Assembly: GCA_019137255.1 (NCBI GenBank)
Contig: WPDH01000013.1
Location: 310,001-374,000, forward strand
Origin: Corinectria fuckeliana
Lineage: Eukaryota > Ascomycota > Sordariomycetes > Hypocreales > Nectriaceae
DNA length: 64,000 nucleotides
Reading direction: 5' to 3'
Shown: in pieces, positions 30,996 through 44,388 of the stretch
How positions within the stretch are numbered: position 1 is the first letter of the stretch
Layout of the letters: each line of letters begins with the position of its first letter
Notes under the pieces: generated by a model
What the model saw: the letters and a program-made list of their open reading frames with translations, nothing else
Told to the model about the DNA's origin: nothing
The model's database searches: none
Program-made: the position numbers and the translations under genes

Positions 30996-33946
30996 GGTTG
31001 CGTAGGTGCAATGATGGGGATTCGTGAGATGAGGATGATCCGCGGAGGCATCGTCTGTCTATGAGCCTGGGGACAGGGCGACTGGGCGGGCGCGAACGGC
31101 GGGTTTGATGCCCATGTCGAAGAAAGGACGCGCGGGGGTTTTTGTAGCTGGAGCTCTGGGGAAAGTTCTAGGTCGGCCTCGCCCTGTGTTCGACTGATTG
31201 CTCGAGGGTCGCGACGGCGGGTGTTGATGTTTGGATGACCGGAAAGAGGAGACAAAGAACAAGCTGACAAAGGAACAAGGCGGCTGTGAGGAACGAATGG
31301 GAGGCGACGACGCCGGGTCTAGTCTCACAAGGCCGCCCTTGCCCACAAAAGCAAAAGCGGACAATCAACCAGTAGAGGGTAAAATAAAGACGAGAGAGAG
31401 TCGGTGGTGATGATGAAGGTTGAGAGCTGGGTTTTCTGACGGCAAGAAGCACAAGCCAGTGGCGGCGGCGGCGGCGGTGGCGGCGCGGGCGTACTAGTCG
31501 CAGTTGAAGATGTGGCAGAGCAGGGGCCACGTCGCGCGGTCGCGGTTTCGGTTTCGGTCCAGATCTGGTAACAAACGGCGGGCTAGAGTTACATGTAGAT
31601 AGATGTGTTGCAACACCCGTATAACCCGAGCTTTGTTTTGGTCGACAGCGAGCAATGGGTCGGAAGACGGACAACTGGACGGACAGCTGGACGGAGAGGA
31701 GAAATCGGAGGTGGAGGTGGAGGTAGGTGGAGGCGGAGGTTGACGTGGAATTGCGGCGGCGGGCTTCGACCTTGTGAGCAGCAAAGTGGATAAATACGGG
31801 CTTCCTTATGCCTCTCTAGATCCGTACGTCGGCAACCTAGAGACGGACGAGGCGCGACGATGATGCACGGGACGGGGCGGGTATGCGGGTACGGCGGGGA
31901 AAGTTATGTTTGCGGCGAATGGCGGAGCGAATGTCTCGCGCACGCGGAAGGGGGGGTTCTGCGTGTACTTTGTAACTTAGTATGTAGAGTTTTGAGGAAG
32001 CTCAGCTGGCGGTTGAGAGATCCTCTGCTTTGCGTTGGGCGATGCGAAGGAAGGGGGGGTGGGGAAGAGGAGCGAGGGAGAACTATAGGTGGAAGTAGGA
32101 AGCAAACGGGCAAATAAAAAATAAGTAAAATAAAATAAAGGAGTGTAAGAATGGCTTGCTGGCTGGATCAAAGGGAACACGCAAAGATGGCGACAAAAAG
32201 ATTAAAGGAGGACAGGACAGGACGCAGGAGGTTGGAAAAAGACAAAAAGCAGATTTGATGAGGATGGATGAGAACGGATTGGTCCTTGCCGAATAGGGCC
32301 AAATACCTCCCGGGGTACTGAGATAGCCCCCCTCGATATTGACAAACAACCCCCAGCACGCCTCACTACCCAATAAGAGTCTGGACACGCCTGGAAATAG
32401 CAGAGCAGGCTGAGGCAAGCCTTGGAAAGCCTCCCGTCTCGACCATGAACCGCCCAACGCTAAACAACAAAGAGAGTCGTGGCTGCTGGCCCATCAACCG
32501 ATAGACGACAGAGCCCAAGCCCCCCCCCCCGGCCATACTTATACGACGAGGCCGGGGTTCGGATTGGATCTCATTTGGCAATGGCGATACTACGGGCGAT
32601 CAGATATACGTAATAACAAATAAAAAATAAAGACTAATTAATAGCTGCCTCACGAAGTTCAAGCGGATATCCCCAATTAATCCATCAGTCGAAAGTAGTG
32701 CGAACACGAATTACGTCGTCTCTCACCAAAGCCCTCACAGGCTACAAAGTCCGCGCGCCACAGCCAAATACCACACCCATCTCCGGGCTTGCAGCATTCC
32801 CCTGTCCGTCAACCATCCATCTCATGTCCTTCGTACAAAGTATCTAATATAACTGCTGCATCTATTACTCTTTCTTCGCTGTCGTCATTCCTTTGACATT
32901 GTTCAGTTCACACCGCCCAAGCCAAATCACAACAGGGACCATCCCGTCTTCCCGCTGTCGAGGAAAAGCCCACTGGGCCACCCTCTCAGACGTCCATGAC
33001 CCTTGCGCGCAGGGTAGACCTACCTACCAAACAAAAAGAGTCGCATAATTAAATACCGAGGGCACGGTCGCAGAAGGCCACATGTGTGCCATCTGTTGTA
33101 GTAAACATGCGGTTCGCGCTGAGACCGGCATCTTATCCAGGATGCATCGTCCAATGAACATCACCTCTGCTTTGCATCGGACTGCATCTTGACTGTATCC
33201 TTATTCCCCGATGCTCACCCTCGAGCCCTCCCTCATCTTTCCAGTGAGCCCCATTCCCATCCCAACCGGTTCAGCGAACCCTCATCATCGCCCTTCCCTA
33301 CCAATTCTCCTAATTTAGCTAACCTCCTCTGAAAATGGGCGCCGCAGCACGGACAGATAGCCGTTCAGCTCCCACGTATCAGCCAGCAGCTCATCTTTTC
33401 TCAGCCCATACCATCTCGTCCCGTCTTTCTGTTTCGTCCCATATTTCGTCGAGTTAAGTAAGCATTAGCCTCACTCCAAACCGGCACGGTGTAAAAGCGA
33501 GATATGTTGGTTGAATGTGCACTCTACTTCGTCTCTCTCCACTACCTATCTAGCTATATATACCACGACAAGGCAGAAAAGGCGCCTATCGATCAAAGCC
33601 AAGTCAAGTCTCCATCATCCTGATCATCATCCTTCTTCTCCTTTCCTTGGGGAACTTTCAACTTCCTGGTTGAATTAGTTTCGTAACTGTCATGCTCAGC
33701 GTCACTTTTGGTGCTCAACAGCAAGCCCGCCAACCCAAACAATCAATCACAATCAATCCACCAACCCGTCCCAATTATATTGCGCCGCTTTAGAGACTGA
33801 GCCCGCGCTCAAATACCCAAAGCCCAAAGGAAACGTTGACGCCAGAATCTAATGCGGTACTCCGGCAAAGCAACAAATCTCAGACTCCTTCCCAATTCCT
33901 CCATCAGCAATCATAAACAAAATATTCAAAACAGCAGGGTCGGGCT
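30996..33946. other. Gene-poor stretch, no gene seen
   Basis: Nearly 3 kb between two minus-strand genes. The part near 31000-31800 is GC-rich with GGCGGC and GGTGGA repeats and is probably the leader and promoter of the GAR-domain gene. The rest has short frames only, with C- and A-rich tracts. No RNA gene is recognised. Confidence 0.45.
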
Positions 33947-36900
33947 CTAGGCCTGGGTGGTAACCTCTCCCGTCAAGCCACTGATGTCGACATCAGCGTT
34001 CATAGCCCAGTTCAAGGCTTGCTCAGCTGACATGGTGGGCGGCTCATCACAACCCCGTCCCAATACGCCGGCAAGCAGATTCTCGTCTTGGTTGGCAACT
34101 CCCTCCGGGGGAAACTGAAGCCACTGGTCCACATCAAAATCGGTTCCTGCTACGGCGTTCCAGTCGAACTCGTCGTGACCCTGCATAAAGTCGAGGTCCA
34201 TGTGTTCCACGTCGAGTTGGATCTCCTCCGAAGCACCGCTTGCGCTCGGTGTAATCCCGGCGGGCGACTCCAACTCCGTCTGCGACGGCGAGTTGGTTGA
34301 TAACTCTAGTGCGGCCGCGTTGATCGTGTTAGGCGGCATCATCCTCGTCGGCGTCGGCGTCGGCGTCGGTCGAGATTCCTTGGGCCTCTCGTTGAAGAGG
34401 GACTCGGATGCGGTCATATAGGGCGCGTTCTCGGGCGGCGGTGTTTGAGCGCTAAACTCGACGGGCACCCGCTTCATCATTGCCATTGTCGACGGCGCAA
34501 TGTTAGCATTAATGTCGATTGCCGCCTTTCTCAAAGCTGCGTCCAGGAATCCTGTCGCATAGTCGGCCGCTGCGTAAACTTCGCGGAGCTTCTCCATCAC
34601 TCTCATGCACTGGCGGAAGCCCCGGGTGGCGCGCTCCCGGGACTGCGGTGCCGGATTCTTCATCTCCAACAGGTGGATGATCATGGCCGGCAGGATAACG
34701 GTGACACCGGTCGTAGGCAAGAAGCGCTCAAGACGACACTGGTGTAGTTCGGTAGCCATTCGTGTGATATGCATGGCAGCATCGCGGACTCGGAGACGCG
34801 ACATGTCCTGGACCTGACGAGACGTCGTGGGCGCCTGAAGGGGAGAAGAGGGCAGGAATTGAGGGCGGTGCAGAGCCGATATAGTCGTGTAGTAAACCAT
34901 ATGCAGGAGCGTTCGCTGCACTGCAATGGTAGATCGGCCGTCCTTGACATCCAACGGGGTTAAGGTGCGGTACTGACAGCAGGTTGGCAGGGACTCGGCC
35001 CATGCCATAAGTTCGTGGTCGACCTCAGTAACGCTCTCGACATTGTCAAGCTGCTTGTTGGGGAATAGCATCATTGTGCTATTGGTGGTGTTCTCGGGCT
35101 TCATCTTATCCCGGATTAGAACCGAGTACTGCGCCTTCAGCATATGGCTGATGCACACACAGAGCTGAGCCTTGGCAATGCACATGATGGCCAACTCCCG
35201 CTGCATATCTGTGTCCCTGACTAGCGTGCATGAGGCCGGGATGACTGTATTGTCCTCCGGGAGGGTTTCAATCTCGAAGTCGCTCTCCTCGAGCATAGGG
35301 ACATCGAAGTCCTCATCCTTGATTCGGGTCGGCCGCCTCATACCCAAAGCGATAAGTCGGTCACGCATGAAGCAAGACCACCATATCCGCTTCCATAACT
35401 TTTGCTTGGCAGGAGTCATACTCGTGGAACCAGGATTGCGGTGAAGTCCGATGGTGTGGGCGAGTGAGATGGCCACGCCCATCCAGTGCCAAGTATCCTT
35501 CTGGTCATCTGGGGTTTCGTACCAATACGTCATGAGGAGCAGGGCCTGGACGAGGACGAGGCGGTCTGATTCGTAATCGAAATCATAGAGAAGCTGTTGA
35601 CATGTGAATATCAATCTAACGTCATGCATAAGCCAGGGGTGGGACAGGACTTACCCTGGTCTTCTGGAAAAAAGACTTGCGAGCGGCCTTCCGCGTGGTG
35701 TAACCGCCCTCGCGAAGGTACTTCATATCCACAAAAGCAGAGGCGGCAAACATGACGGCCTGGTACAGGAACAAACTGGTCTGGCCATTGCGTCCGTCAC
35801 GGGTGTTGACGATACTGAGGAAGTTGTTGAGATCCATGAGCGGCATGTAAGGGTGGACATATTCGATATAGGCCTGCAACAGGGCGTTCTGGAGCGGCAG
35901 GGTAGGGAGGGACAGGGCACCCTTGAGGTGGAGAAACTTGACATCCTCGGCAGCAATTTTGTTCGGCAGCGGGCGCAGGAAGCCGGGGAGCTTGGCATTG
36001 TTGCTCTCGGGCTCCTCGAGGGAGTTGATGAATTGAGACGTGCGCAGATTATCAAAGACAGAGGCGGTGGTCATGAGGTTCTGCCACCCCACGCGCTGAG
36101 AGCTGCCTTCGGTAGTCTGCAGCTTATTGAGAAGGACAGGGTCATGACGATAGCCAGAGCGCTGGTCTGGAGGTCGCGTGGTCAGCAATAGCGTCTCATT
36201 GTCTGATTGTCATCTTCATGTGATCGCAGAGTTGGGGGTTACGAGAGGCGGGGTACCGGAGAAAAAGAGGGGCGGGGGCGGGTGAAAATGCGGAGAACGG
36301 AGGCGTTCTCCAAAAGAAATGACACTAGCCAATGAGAAGCCGGGGGTATGCGGAGCACACAAAAACCGAGTCGTGGAGCGTCAGCAAAACTTACAGATCA
36401 TGTGAGGCACGTGGCTGTCAAGGCCGGAACTGCTCAGAAAGCTGCTCGACGGGCCGTCAATGCTGCTCGTGGAAACGGCGGAGGCGGTGCTGGGTCGGCG
36501 GAGATCGCTGGTGCTTATGGACATGGAGTTATTGCTGGACGCAGCAGTCTTGCAGCGCAGCTGTGCCTCGGTGGGGGCGGACTGGCCCGCAGTGCTGGCC
36601 GTGAGAAGATTCTTTCTGCAAGATGTGTTAGTCGGCATGACATCAACAAAGGCCGCATTGCATGACGTGACGCGATCTCGGGGGGGTCCATTCCGGCGAA
36701 CCGGCAAGACATATTTCAAGGGGCTCCAAGGGGCTCCCTTTGACAATCGGCACTCAATAACCGGAAGGAATTAAAATCCACTCACTTTCGTCGGCGACTT
36801 TCTTGGACAACGCACTGTTCAGGTCAGCGACTGTCGCGAGATTGAAAGCGGGCCAATAAGACCCGGAAGACCCGGTGCCTACCTCGACATTGTCCCAGCG

Positions 36901-37125
36901 GCAGTTTCCACAGGGTGCACCCTCGACGACATCGCAGCGGACCTTGCGTGCCCGGCAAGAAACACAAGCGCGAGCAGCGCGACGCTTCGTCACTTTCTGG
37001 GGTTGCTCGGAGTCGTCGGAGGGCGAGCCTCGTTTCTTGTTGTTGTTCTTGTCCGTCACCGTCTTGGCCGATGTGGATGCCGGCGACGGTGGGGCGGCGG
37101 AGTCTTCTCGTGCTTCGGCCGCCAT
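33947..37125 (-). CDS. Zn2Cys6 transcription factor, CTF1-beta/FarB-like
   Basis: Five exons on the minus strand: 37125-36883, 36814-36786, 36615-36395, 36166-35655 and 35593-33947, giving 883 residues. Exon 2 is a 29-base micro-exon encoding CVVQESRRRK, which brings the sixth zinc ligand Cys82. The binuclear cluster is Cys54, 57, 64, 72, 75 and 82 (CVSCRARKVRC...CGNCRWDNVEC). The fungal-specific TF middle homology region follows (YVHPYMPLMDLNNFLSI, LLMTYWYETPDDQKDTWHWMG, KRIWWSCFMRDRLIALGMRRP). The C-terminus is acidic and Pro/Thr-rich, as in activators. The basic run RRRKK and overall layout resemble the cutinase/fatty-acid regulators CTF1-beta and FarB, so a role in fatty-acid or cutin monomer response is inferred. 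All exon phases add up. Confidence 0.9.
36786..36814 (-). other. 29-base micro-exon of the Zn2Cys6 regulator
   Basis: It is flanked by a CCTGAACAG acceptor and a GTGAGTGG donor. Without it the zinc cluster lacks its last cysteine and the frame shifts; with it the sequence reads DNVE-CVVQESRRRK-KNLLTA in frame. Confidence 0.88.
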
Positions 37126-40100
37126 AGTTGCGAAAAATTGGTCTGGTTGTGGTTGGGATAGAATTGGTATCGTGACCTCCCGGTGTGCGGGTGTGAAGTG
37201 TCCTTCCGGCAGGTTATCCAGTGTGGCTCAGCAACCAAAGCGTTATGGAATACGACTGTCGAGCCCGGCAATGGCAGTGGTGACGACAGTATGCTGGCGA
37301 ATGCTGTGTATTCAGAGTCTGAAATGGCCAAGTCAAGGTAGAGTTGCGTGTGTCAACTTTGACAATCATGGAAGCATCTAGTCAGGCAGACAGCAGAGCA
37401 AGGCAGTAGAGTAGAGATTGTTAGGTTGTCGTCAAGATGGTAGTCGTCGGCGTCCAAGTCAGAGTCGATAGTCGATATCAATTAGCTTGTCATGAGCAAG
37501 CAAGAGTCGTCGTAGGTGTTGTAGGAGGCGGCGGCGGGATTGTCGTCGAGTTGGTGTACTGTTGGGGTGGAGAGTGGAGAGTGGAGATTGTAGGTGCTAT
37601 TCAGGCCGGCAGGATTCAAGTTGAGGCTCAACGTCGACCACGATCCCGGGGATTTGGTTGGAGCAAGCGCCCAAGTTCCCTAAGGGAGAGCGGTAGAAGT
37701 CAGTCGCGGCTGGAGGTGACGGAGACGGAGACGGAGACGGAGGCGGGCGAGGAGTTCGAAGTCAAGGGGACGGAAATCCGGGGGCGGCAGGTGGGGGGTG
37801 TGGATGGTTATTATATTCTGGTCGCTCGCTAGTGCCTGGTCGACGACTCTCGAAAGGGCGGAAGAGTTCTTCTGCCTGGGCCAAGGAGGGCAGAGCCAAG
37901 TGGAGGATGAAGGACGTGGTTGGGGGGCGCATTGGAGGGCGTGAATACTTTGGTGGCAGCGGGAGAGACTAGAGGAGAGGTACCAGAGGGCGAGCAAAAG
38001 CCGAAGGGTGACGATGGCGTCCGGGGGGGGGAGCCAGGACGGCGAAGGGAGGTGTAGGCGTAGCATTATTAGTCTTGCACAATAGTTTCTACTGCGTAAG
38101 TAAAGAGTGCAGGCAAAGTTGCAGTCCCAGATTGTGGATTAGCGGCTTTCGCAGAGGGGCCGACCTACACCAGACTCGGTAAGGCCGGAGCAAGGTACCG
38201 CCCGGAGAGTCTGGAGGTGGGCACCTGGGTACCCAAGCACGATGGCGGGTGTGCCTCCCACTGTGGGGATGGCTTCTTCGGTGATGTCGGTGCGACCAGC
38301 AAGTCACAGCGACAGAAAAGAACGGGGTGTTTTTTTCTCTCCCGCTCCGCTCCTCTCCACTCCTGACGTCCCCTCAGCTGCGAAAGTGATGAAAGCTTGT
38401 GTGCCCCAGGGCCAGCTGCGTGAGGTGCAGATGATGATGACGATGACGATGGCGATGGCGATGCTGGGAAGGGCGATGCTGGGAAGGAAGTCGCAGAATT
38501 GGTCATGGTAAGGAAAATTCCTCGTCTGTCATCATCATTCGTCGAGTTCGATCCCGTTCCTTTGTCCCCAACAATCACGACGCCGACGCCTAGCGAACCC
38601 AGGCCCTGTAATTCAGATGCACCTCTCCTCTCTGGGGTCGATGGTCTGGGGCTAGGGCGTTTCAATCACCCGGCCCCGGGCCTTGTGAACCATTGGCCTT
38701 GGTCTCATCGTGATGCTTCCCGTAGAAGAAGCTTCATCGCTGATACGGTACGCCGTTACAGACGGTGCTCCTCATATCACGCTCCTCATAATCATGGACG
38801 CCCTTCTTGTCGAGCTGGCCTCGTCCTCATCCTAGGGTAGCCTCAATCAACGCAGCCTCCCCCCTTCCCCCCTCATTTCTGCCCCGACTCCACGCGAGCA
38901 TGCATCCTTCAGCAAGACTAGGCGCTGTACACACCACTCACACTCGACTCCCTCCAACAAACATCCCACTCCCCCTCGACGACGATGCCGTCGCCTAACG
39001 TCTATGTGTGAAGAATCATATGGAACTCTGGTCGTCATCAATATGATGTTTTTGGGCACCACACCACCCATTGCCACCCTTCCTTACCACTTGTCTCCGC
39101 CACCCATCTGTTCCCCCAACTCAAACTGCCACGCCCGCACATCTGACGCCCGCACAGCGACGAAGTGGGAGGTTGTATCAACGACGTAACAAGCAAAGCC
39201 GCGACGGTTGATTAAGGTACGCGCGCTAGGCGAGCCGGCAATAGAACGACACTTTCCTTAAATCAACATACATATCTCCCTACCTTGAGGAACCATGATA
39301 CCGGAGTGGTCCTGATGTTTCCGCCCTTCTCCAACTCGACCCGACTAGGGACATACCGGCTTCTCCGCCTTGCATCGATCATATCGTATCGTCTCTTTCC
39401 TCTCTCCTCCTCCTCTCTCATTCTTCCCAAACACGTGTCTTCATCTCATCTATCTTCCCGTCTTCCAAAACCAATCTTGCCAGATCTCGCTCGCATGTCA
39501 TCCATGAATCCATGAGGGGCCGGGCGGGCACCTGGCTGACCCGACCGAACCCCGTCCCGGCCCCAAAAAGAAAAGCAGAGTACGCCCGCACCCCAGCTTC
39601 TCCAGCATAGACCAAGTCAACGAGCTGCTCGATTCGTCTTCGATCCGGGCGTCTCCCCACAGTTTGTCATTGTAGTGTGGAGCGACCAATCATCACCTCA
39701 CAGGGGACACTCGGATCGAGTCAGCAGCTCCGTCGAGTTCCAGGGGGGGGGGGGGGGGGGGGGGGGGNNGGGGGGGGGGGTGACGTTGAAAGGTCGGGCA
39801 CATCACGAGGCGCCGCAAACATAGACGTACATAGGCCTGCGCGCTGTGGGGACCATTCCAGCGTCTGTTCGCGTCTAGGGATACAAGTTTTCCCAGCTCC
39901 AGTTGTTTCCACGCTACGCCATAGGGACAAGCTGTCCGGTGCTGGAACTCCTACCTAATTGTTACTCGAGGTAGAAGGCCAAGGTGGATTGCGGAGGTGG
40001 GTACTTGGCGACGCGAACAAGGTCATGATGGTTCGCGAGTATACATACATATGTAGTGCCGTGGTCCATGCCAAAGTCCTCCAATAGCAGCCCCAACCCA

Positions 40101-43100
40101 CACAGGCCAGCTGTGCAATCGTTGAGTTCCCCATGTCTATCGCTATCCTCCTTGTCAACATGCAATTCAAGTCATGGCCATGTCGTCGAAGAAGACGAAG
40201 TCAACCATCACAACTCCTCAAAGTGATGTGATGATGTGCAGTGCAGTGTACAATATCAAGGTCTCGGCCCCTGGGCGCTGGCCCTTTAGTCCGGCGCAAA
40301 GCCATCGCGGACGGGTGGAAACCTCAACTTGCAGGATCGTGCTTGCGCCAATCAGAGGACGGTGTTTTCGCCTCAGCCATGCGCATCGACTACTGGCGGA
40401 GATTAGTCGGCAAAGTTCGGTAATGCCAAGTCGTCGAGGTCAAAGGAAAAGCCTGACGGAAAGGACTGAACGCTGATGGCCATCGATTCTACAGCGGACG
40501 AATCATACTGCGAGGAAATCTCTGTTGTCGTCGCCTTTGGAGGAAGCCTTGGAGGCTTGGAGGGGTGTGAGGCGTGACTTGCGAGATGGTAGCATCAGTC
40601 CAACGGTGCATATTCTTGCGGGAGGCTCCGGGGCTTGAGAACCTTAACGACTGAGGCACGCACACGAAAGAATTAATAATTAATTGTAAGTTGACTCGTC
40701 AGGACAGCCGTCGGGGCGTCAACCAAGCGAGTGTCAAGAGCACATGATGTGTGTGTGCGGTGAGGTTATCGTATCGGACTTCAGAAATGGGCAGCATGCA
40801 GGCGGCCAGCTTATCTAAGTAAGCCCGGGTAGGTACGTAGGCCTAGTATGAAAAGGTCATTCCCGGGCGTCCCACAGATATCCGTTCGTACTCTCCTCCC
40901 AAAACCAAAGGGACAAGGACCGTACCTGCCTGCTTCGACCGATACAGTCATACAGTCATCAGCCAGGGCTCAACAAGGTCACCTCAGCAAATTCCCTCTT
41001 CCCCACTGCTTTCCATCTATCCCACATCATCTTGACACACGCCGTTCGTATTTCTGTCATAACTGACACTGGCACCCGCGCTTCCCCCACGATAGAAGTA
41101 ACGGGCCTGAGGTGGTCGTTGTTCACGCTGTGACGCTTGGTACCTTGGGTACTCGCTTATTCCCGTGACCACTACTAACCGTTGACGTTACTGTCAGACC
41201 AACTAGCCACGTATCCGGCTGCTCTCAGCCAAGCTCTTGGTTCTGGACTTACAAAAGACTGACAAGGCGTATTTAGGAAACAGGCGGTCCAGCTAGCATC
41301 TCTCACCGCTTGGGTATCAATTGAACCCTTTGTAGCGAAAAGCCCCCGAGGCGGCTAACGAAAACACCATGACAGACCACGATTTCATTATTCGGGATCA
41401 GTTCACAATTGCCCCGATCCTCACGATGCAAGTCAATCACCGAAAGCAGGCCTCAGCCAGCTTCAGCGGAGCCATGGCCGCGGTGGGGCGCCGGCCCCGG
41501 TGCGGGTCCTCTTCTCGCAAACGTCCCAACCCTCCTCCATGATCCATCGGCCACATGCCGACACAATTGCGGTGTGGGCGGGGCGGAATTGAACGTCCGG
41601 CTAACACCCCTGGCCGGCTTAGTGGACGTCTCCGGGTTGTGTGGACTTTAAAGTCCAGCCAAGTGGGTTTATTGCGCTTCTCTCGTCCACAAAAGTTGTC
41701 CATTTCTTTTCCTCCACGGGGTGAGTGTGGGACTCATGCCTCGCCTGCGTCTCGTGCCAGGTCAAGGCCGTCGACATGCAGTAGTAGCTTGACGTGATGG
41801 GCCTGACAATTGAGCTCTTTTATTTCTGGGTCTATCCGGACGCCGGTCGGTGAGAGCAAGCCTAACCTAGCGAGTCCCGACCAGAGTCACTTGAAGCAAT
41901 TGCTTTAGATCGCCAAGCATTCAAGCATTCCATCGGAACGTTCCGAATGTTCCGTATGAATCTGAATGGTTAGTTAATGATTGACATCGAATTGGTTGAC
42001 TTCGATGGTGTCACAGGTTCCCATGTGAACCTCACCTAGATGCAGGATCTCATGTACCTTGAGTAATTGGGAATGATCCAGGTGGGATGGGGAGGGGTGG
42101 CTGATCTCCCGCTGGGGGCGTGTCATCCTCGTCTCCCATCCAACTCCGAGCAAGTCCGTTGCTGATTCCTGTTCACCAAGGACAAACTCTGGCCGACATG
42201 GCATTTGCGACAAGCTTGCTTTGGGCAATTGTTCCAAAATGGCCGTGCTTTTCCATCTACCGATCGCTCCTCCGTCATAGACCCTCCGAGCCGGACGACG
42301 CGGATACGGATCATCAACCCGATTCCACTCGAGGCCCACGATTGATTGCAAGCAAGAAGACTCGATTGGCCTCTCCACTCAATGTTTCGTCTCCCCGGCA
42401 GATTCTGGAGCATTAGAATGTGTCGTCAGTCCCAACAGATCGAACTCTCTTTGCTGATCCAAGCAGGTTTCCACTCACCCTAGTCAAAGGCCCAGGAACA
42501 CCTGGAGGCGTACATAATGTGCTGAGGTGGCAATCTCAAATGTCACACTGCAACTGCAACTGCAACACAGGGCGGTAATGCTATCCGGCGGCGACGCAGG
42601 CCGGCTCGTCGTTGCACCCGAGACGGCCAGTGGAAGATTGTGGATGGCCACGTTCTCGCATCCTTGCGGCACGGCAGAGCGCTCGGCTGTTGCCAGAAGG
42701 TGCCTTGTCTGCACTCCTCCTGGGGCTGGCTTCTGGGCAAGTTTTCCGAGAGCAAAGTTTTCAGCCTGATGCTCAAGGAACGTGCACTCACAACGGCACG
42801 TTTTACCCTTCCGTTTACTGTCATGTCCAACCATTTCGTCTTCTCCCGGCGTGACGCATGAAGCGTGTGCCGCGCCCTCCGTCCCCAAGTCCCGAAAACC
42901 GGGGCCGGGCCCGGAAGCTGCCCCCACCAGCGACCAACTCATGCCCCATGCGCACTACCGGAGCGAGCGAGTATCACCACCAGACGACCTCCCAAGGCTT
43001 TGCTCGAGCACGACAGAGACAATGAACCACCCTTGCTCGATTTACGAGTCATCCACCCATCCTCCAGCTTCATCCAATGGCATCACCCTCGTTTCCTTTG

Positions 43101-44388
43101 ACCACAATATGTCTCATCCACCGTTACCGCCGCCACGCCCCCTCGTTACCCCGGCCCAGAATTGCCTCACACAACATTCGCTGGTTGACGCCGCTGCGCG
43201 CCCCCAAAGTTCCACCGGCTCACTAACCCCGGTCACCCGCTCTCGGCCCAGAGCAACTCGTGCGATCCTCCGCTCGGCTACCGACGCGCCTTCACGGCCA
43301 TGTCCCACGCCCACCCATCTTACGACGTCTAGCCGACAAACAAAAACCACTTCCCCCCCAACGCCCTCGCCCACGCGTGGGTCTCCCCTCTCCTCGAGAT
43401 CGTGATACTCTACACTCAAGTCAATTTCGTCATGAGTTGTTGGTGGCCTGGTGCGTTCCCGCGGCCGCTTCAAGTGGCTCACGGGATCGACCTTCGCTTA
43501 CAACCTAAGTTCAGCATCAACATTACCGGAAAAGCTCGCAATGCCAGATCCAGCGGGGAAGGCCGTGTGCCTCCAGCAAATCTTCAGCAAATCTTAAGCG
43601 GTGAAAACCTGTTTAACATGCTGCTCTACCTTCAATTGGTAAGAGATGCCTGTTTCCTTCAATGGCTAAGAGACGCAACAAGTCGGCGCGGGCTCATCAA
43701 ATGGTCACCTACACTACCGAAGATGCCAACCGCCTTTTCCTCGCCAAACTCGTCGAGATAACCTTCCCATGTTCGGGGATACTTCGCCTTGGCAGGCATG
43801 ACCTGTCATGCGATAAACCTAACTCAGCTTCCTTGCTTTCAGAAGTCGAAAGCAAGAAGCCAGAGGTAGATAAGGTCTATTGTCCTTTGTTCACCTCAGC
43901 TGGGCGATGGGTCAACTCAATCAGGTATGTTTGGATCCGCCGTCACGATTCATTCACTGCACGCATCACGATATCATGTCAACACAGTATTGATTGAGAC
44001 TTAGTCCTTGTTGAACAATCTCATCTACTAGTACGTACGGCCTTCCACACCTCATTTTTATCCAACTCTATGCCGTCAATACCAGTGGAAGTAATTAAAT
44101 AGCCGTTAACGCATTAAGCAGATTATGAAACGCAAACGCCCGTCTTGGGCCCGCTCAGCAGAGTGCTCATGGCCAGCAATCGAAGCGTCCGGCATGGCAT
44201 GAGTAGGTATCAAAATTCTTGGCGAGGGAGACAGCCGTCACCTAATGGAAGCTGGAACGGAAGTCCGTTCAAGTCCAAGGATGGCAATCTCAAAACGCCC
44301 AAATGCTGCTGCTCACGAGAGGTCGCCACCTCTCTCCCAACCACCCATCTCCGACAGGATCAGAAGGGATAGGCCAGTGTATGTCCCT
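37126..44388. other. Long gene-poor stretch upstream of the Zn2Cys6 regulator
   Basis: About 7.3 kb with no frame I can support as a gene. The longest frames (for example plus strand 42782-43405, minus strand 42484-42942) are low in complexity and lack motifs. The part at 37126-38100 is probably the long leader and promoter of the regulator, with GGAGAC and GTCGTC repeats. An N gap within a G run is noted separately. Long promoters or non-coding RNAs are possible. Confidence 0.45.
39743..39780. other. G homopolymer with a two-base assembly gap
   Basis: An unbroken G run contains NN at 39768-39769. Run length is unreliable; this is probably an assembly or sequencing artefact at a real G tract. 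Confidence 0.9.

Noticed and set aside
42782..43405. Plus-strand frame of 207 codons in the gene-poor stretch
   Set aside because: Ser/Pro/Thr/Arg-rich, no motif, overlapped by equally long frames in other phases; no support for a gene.
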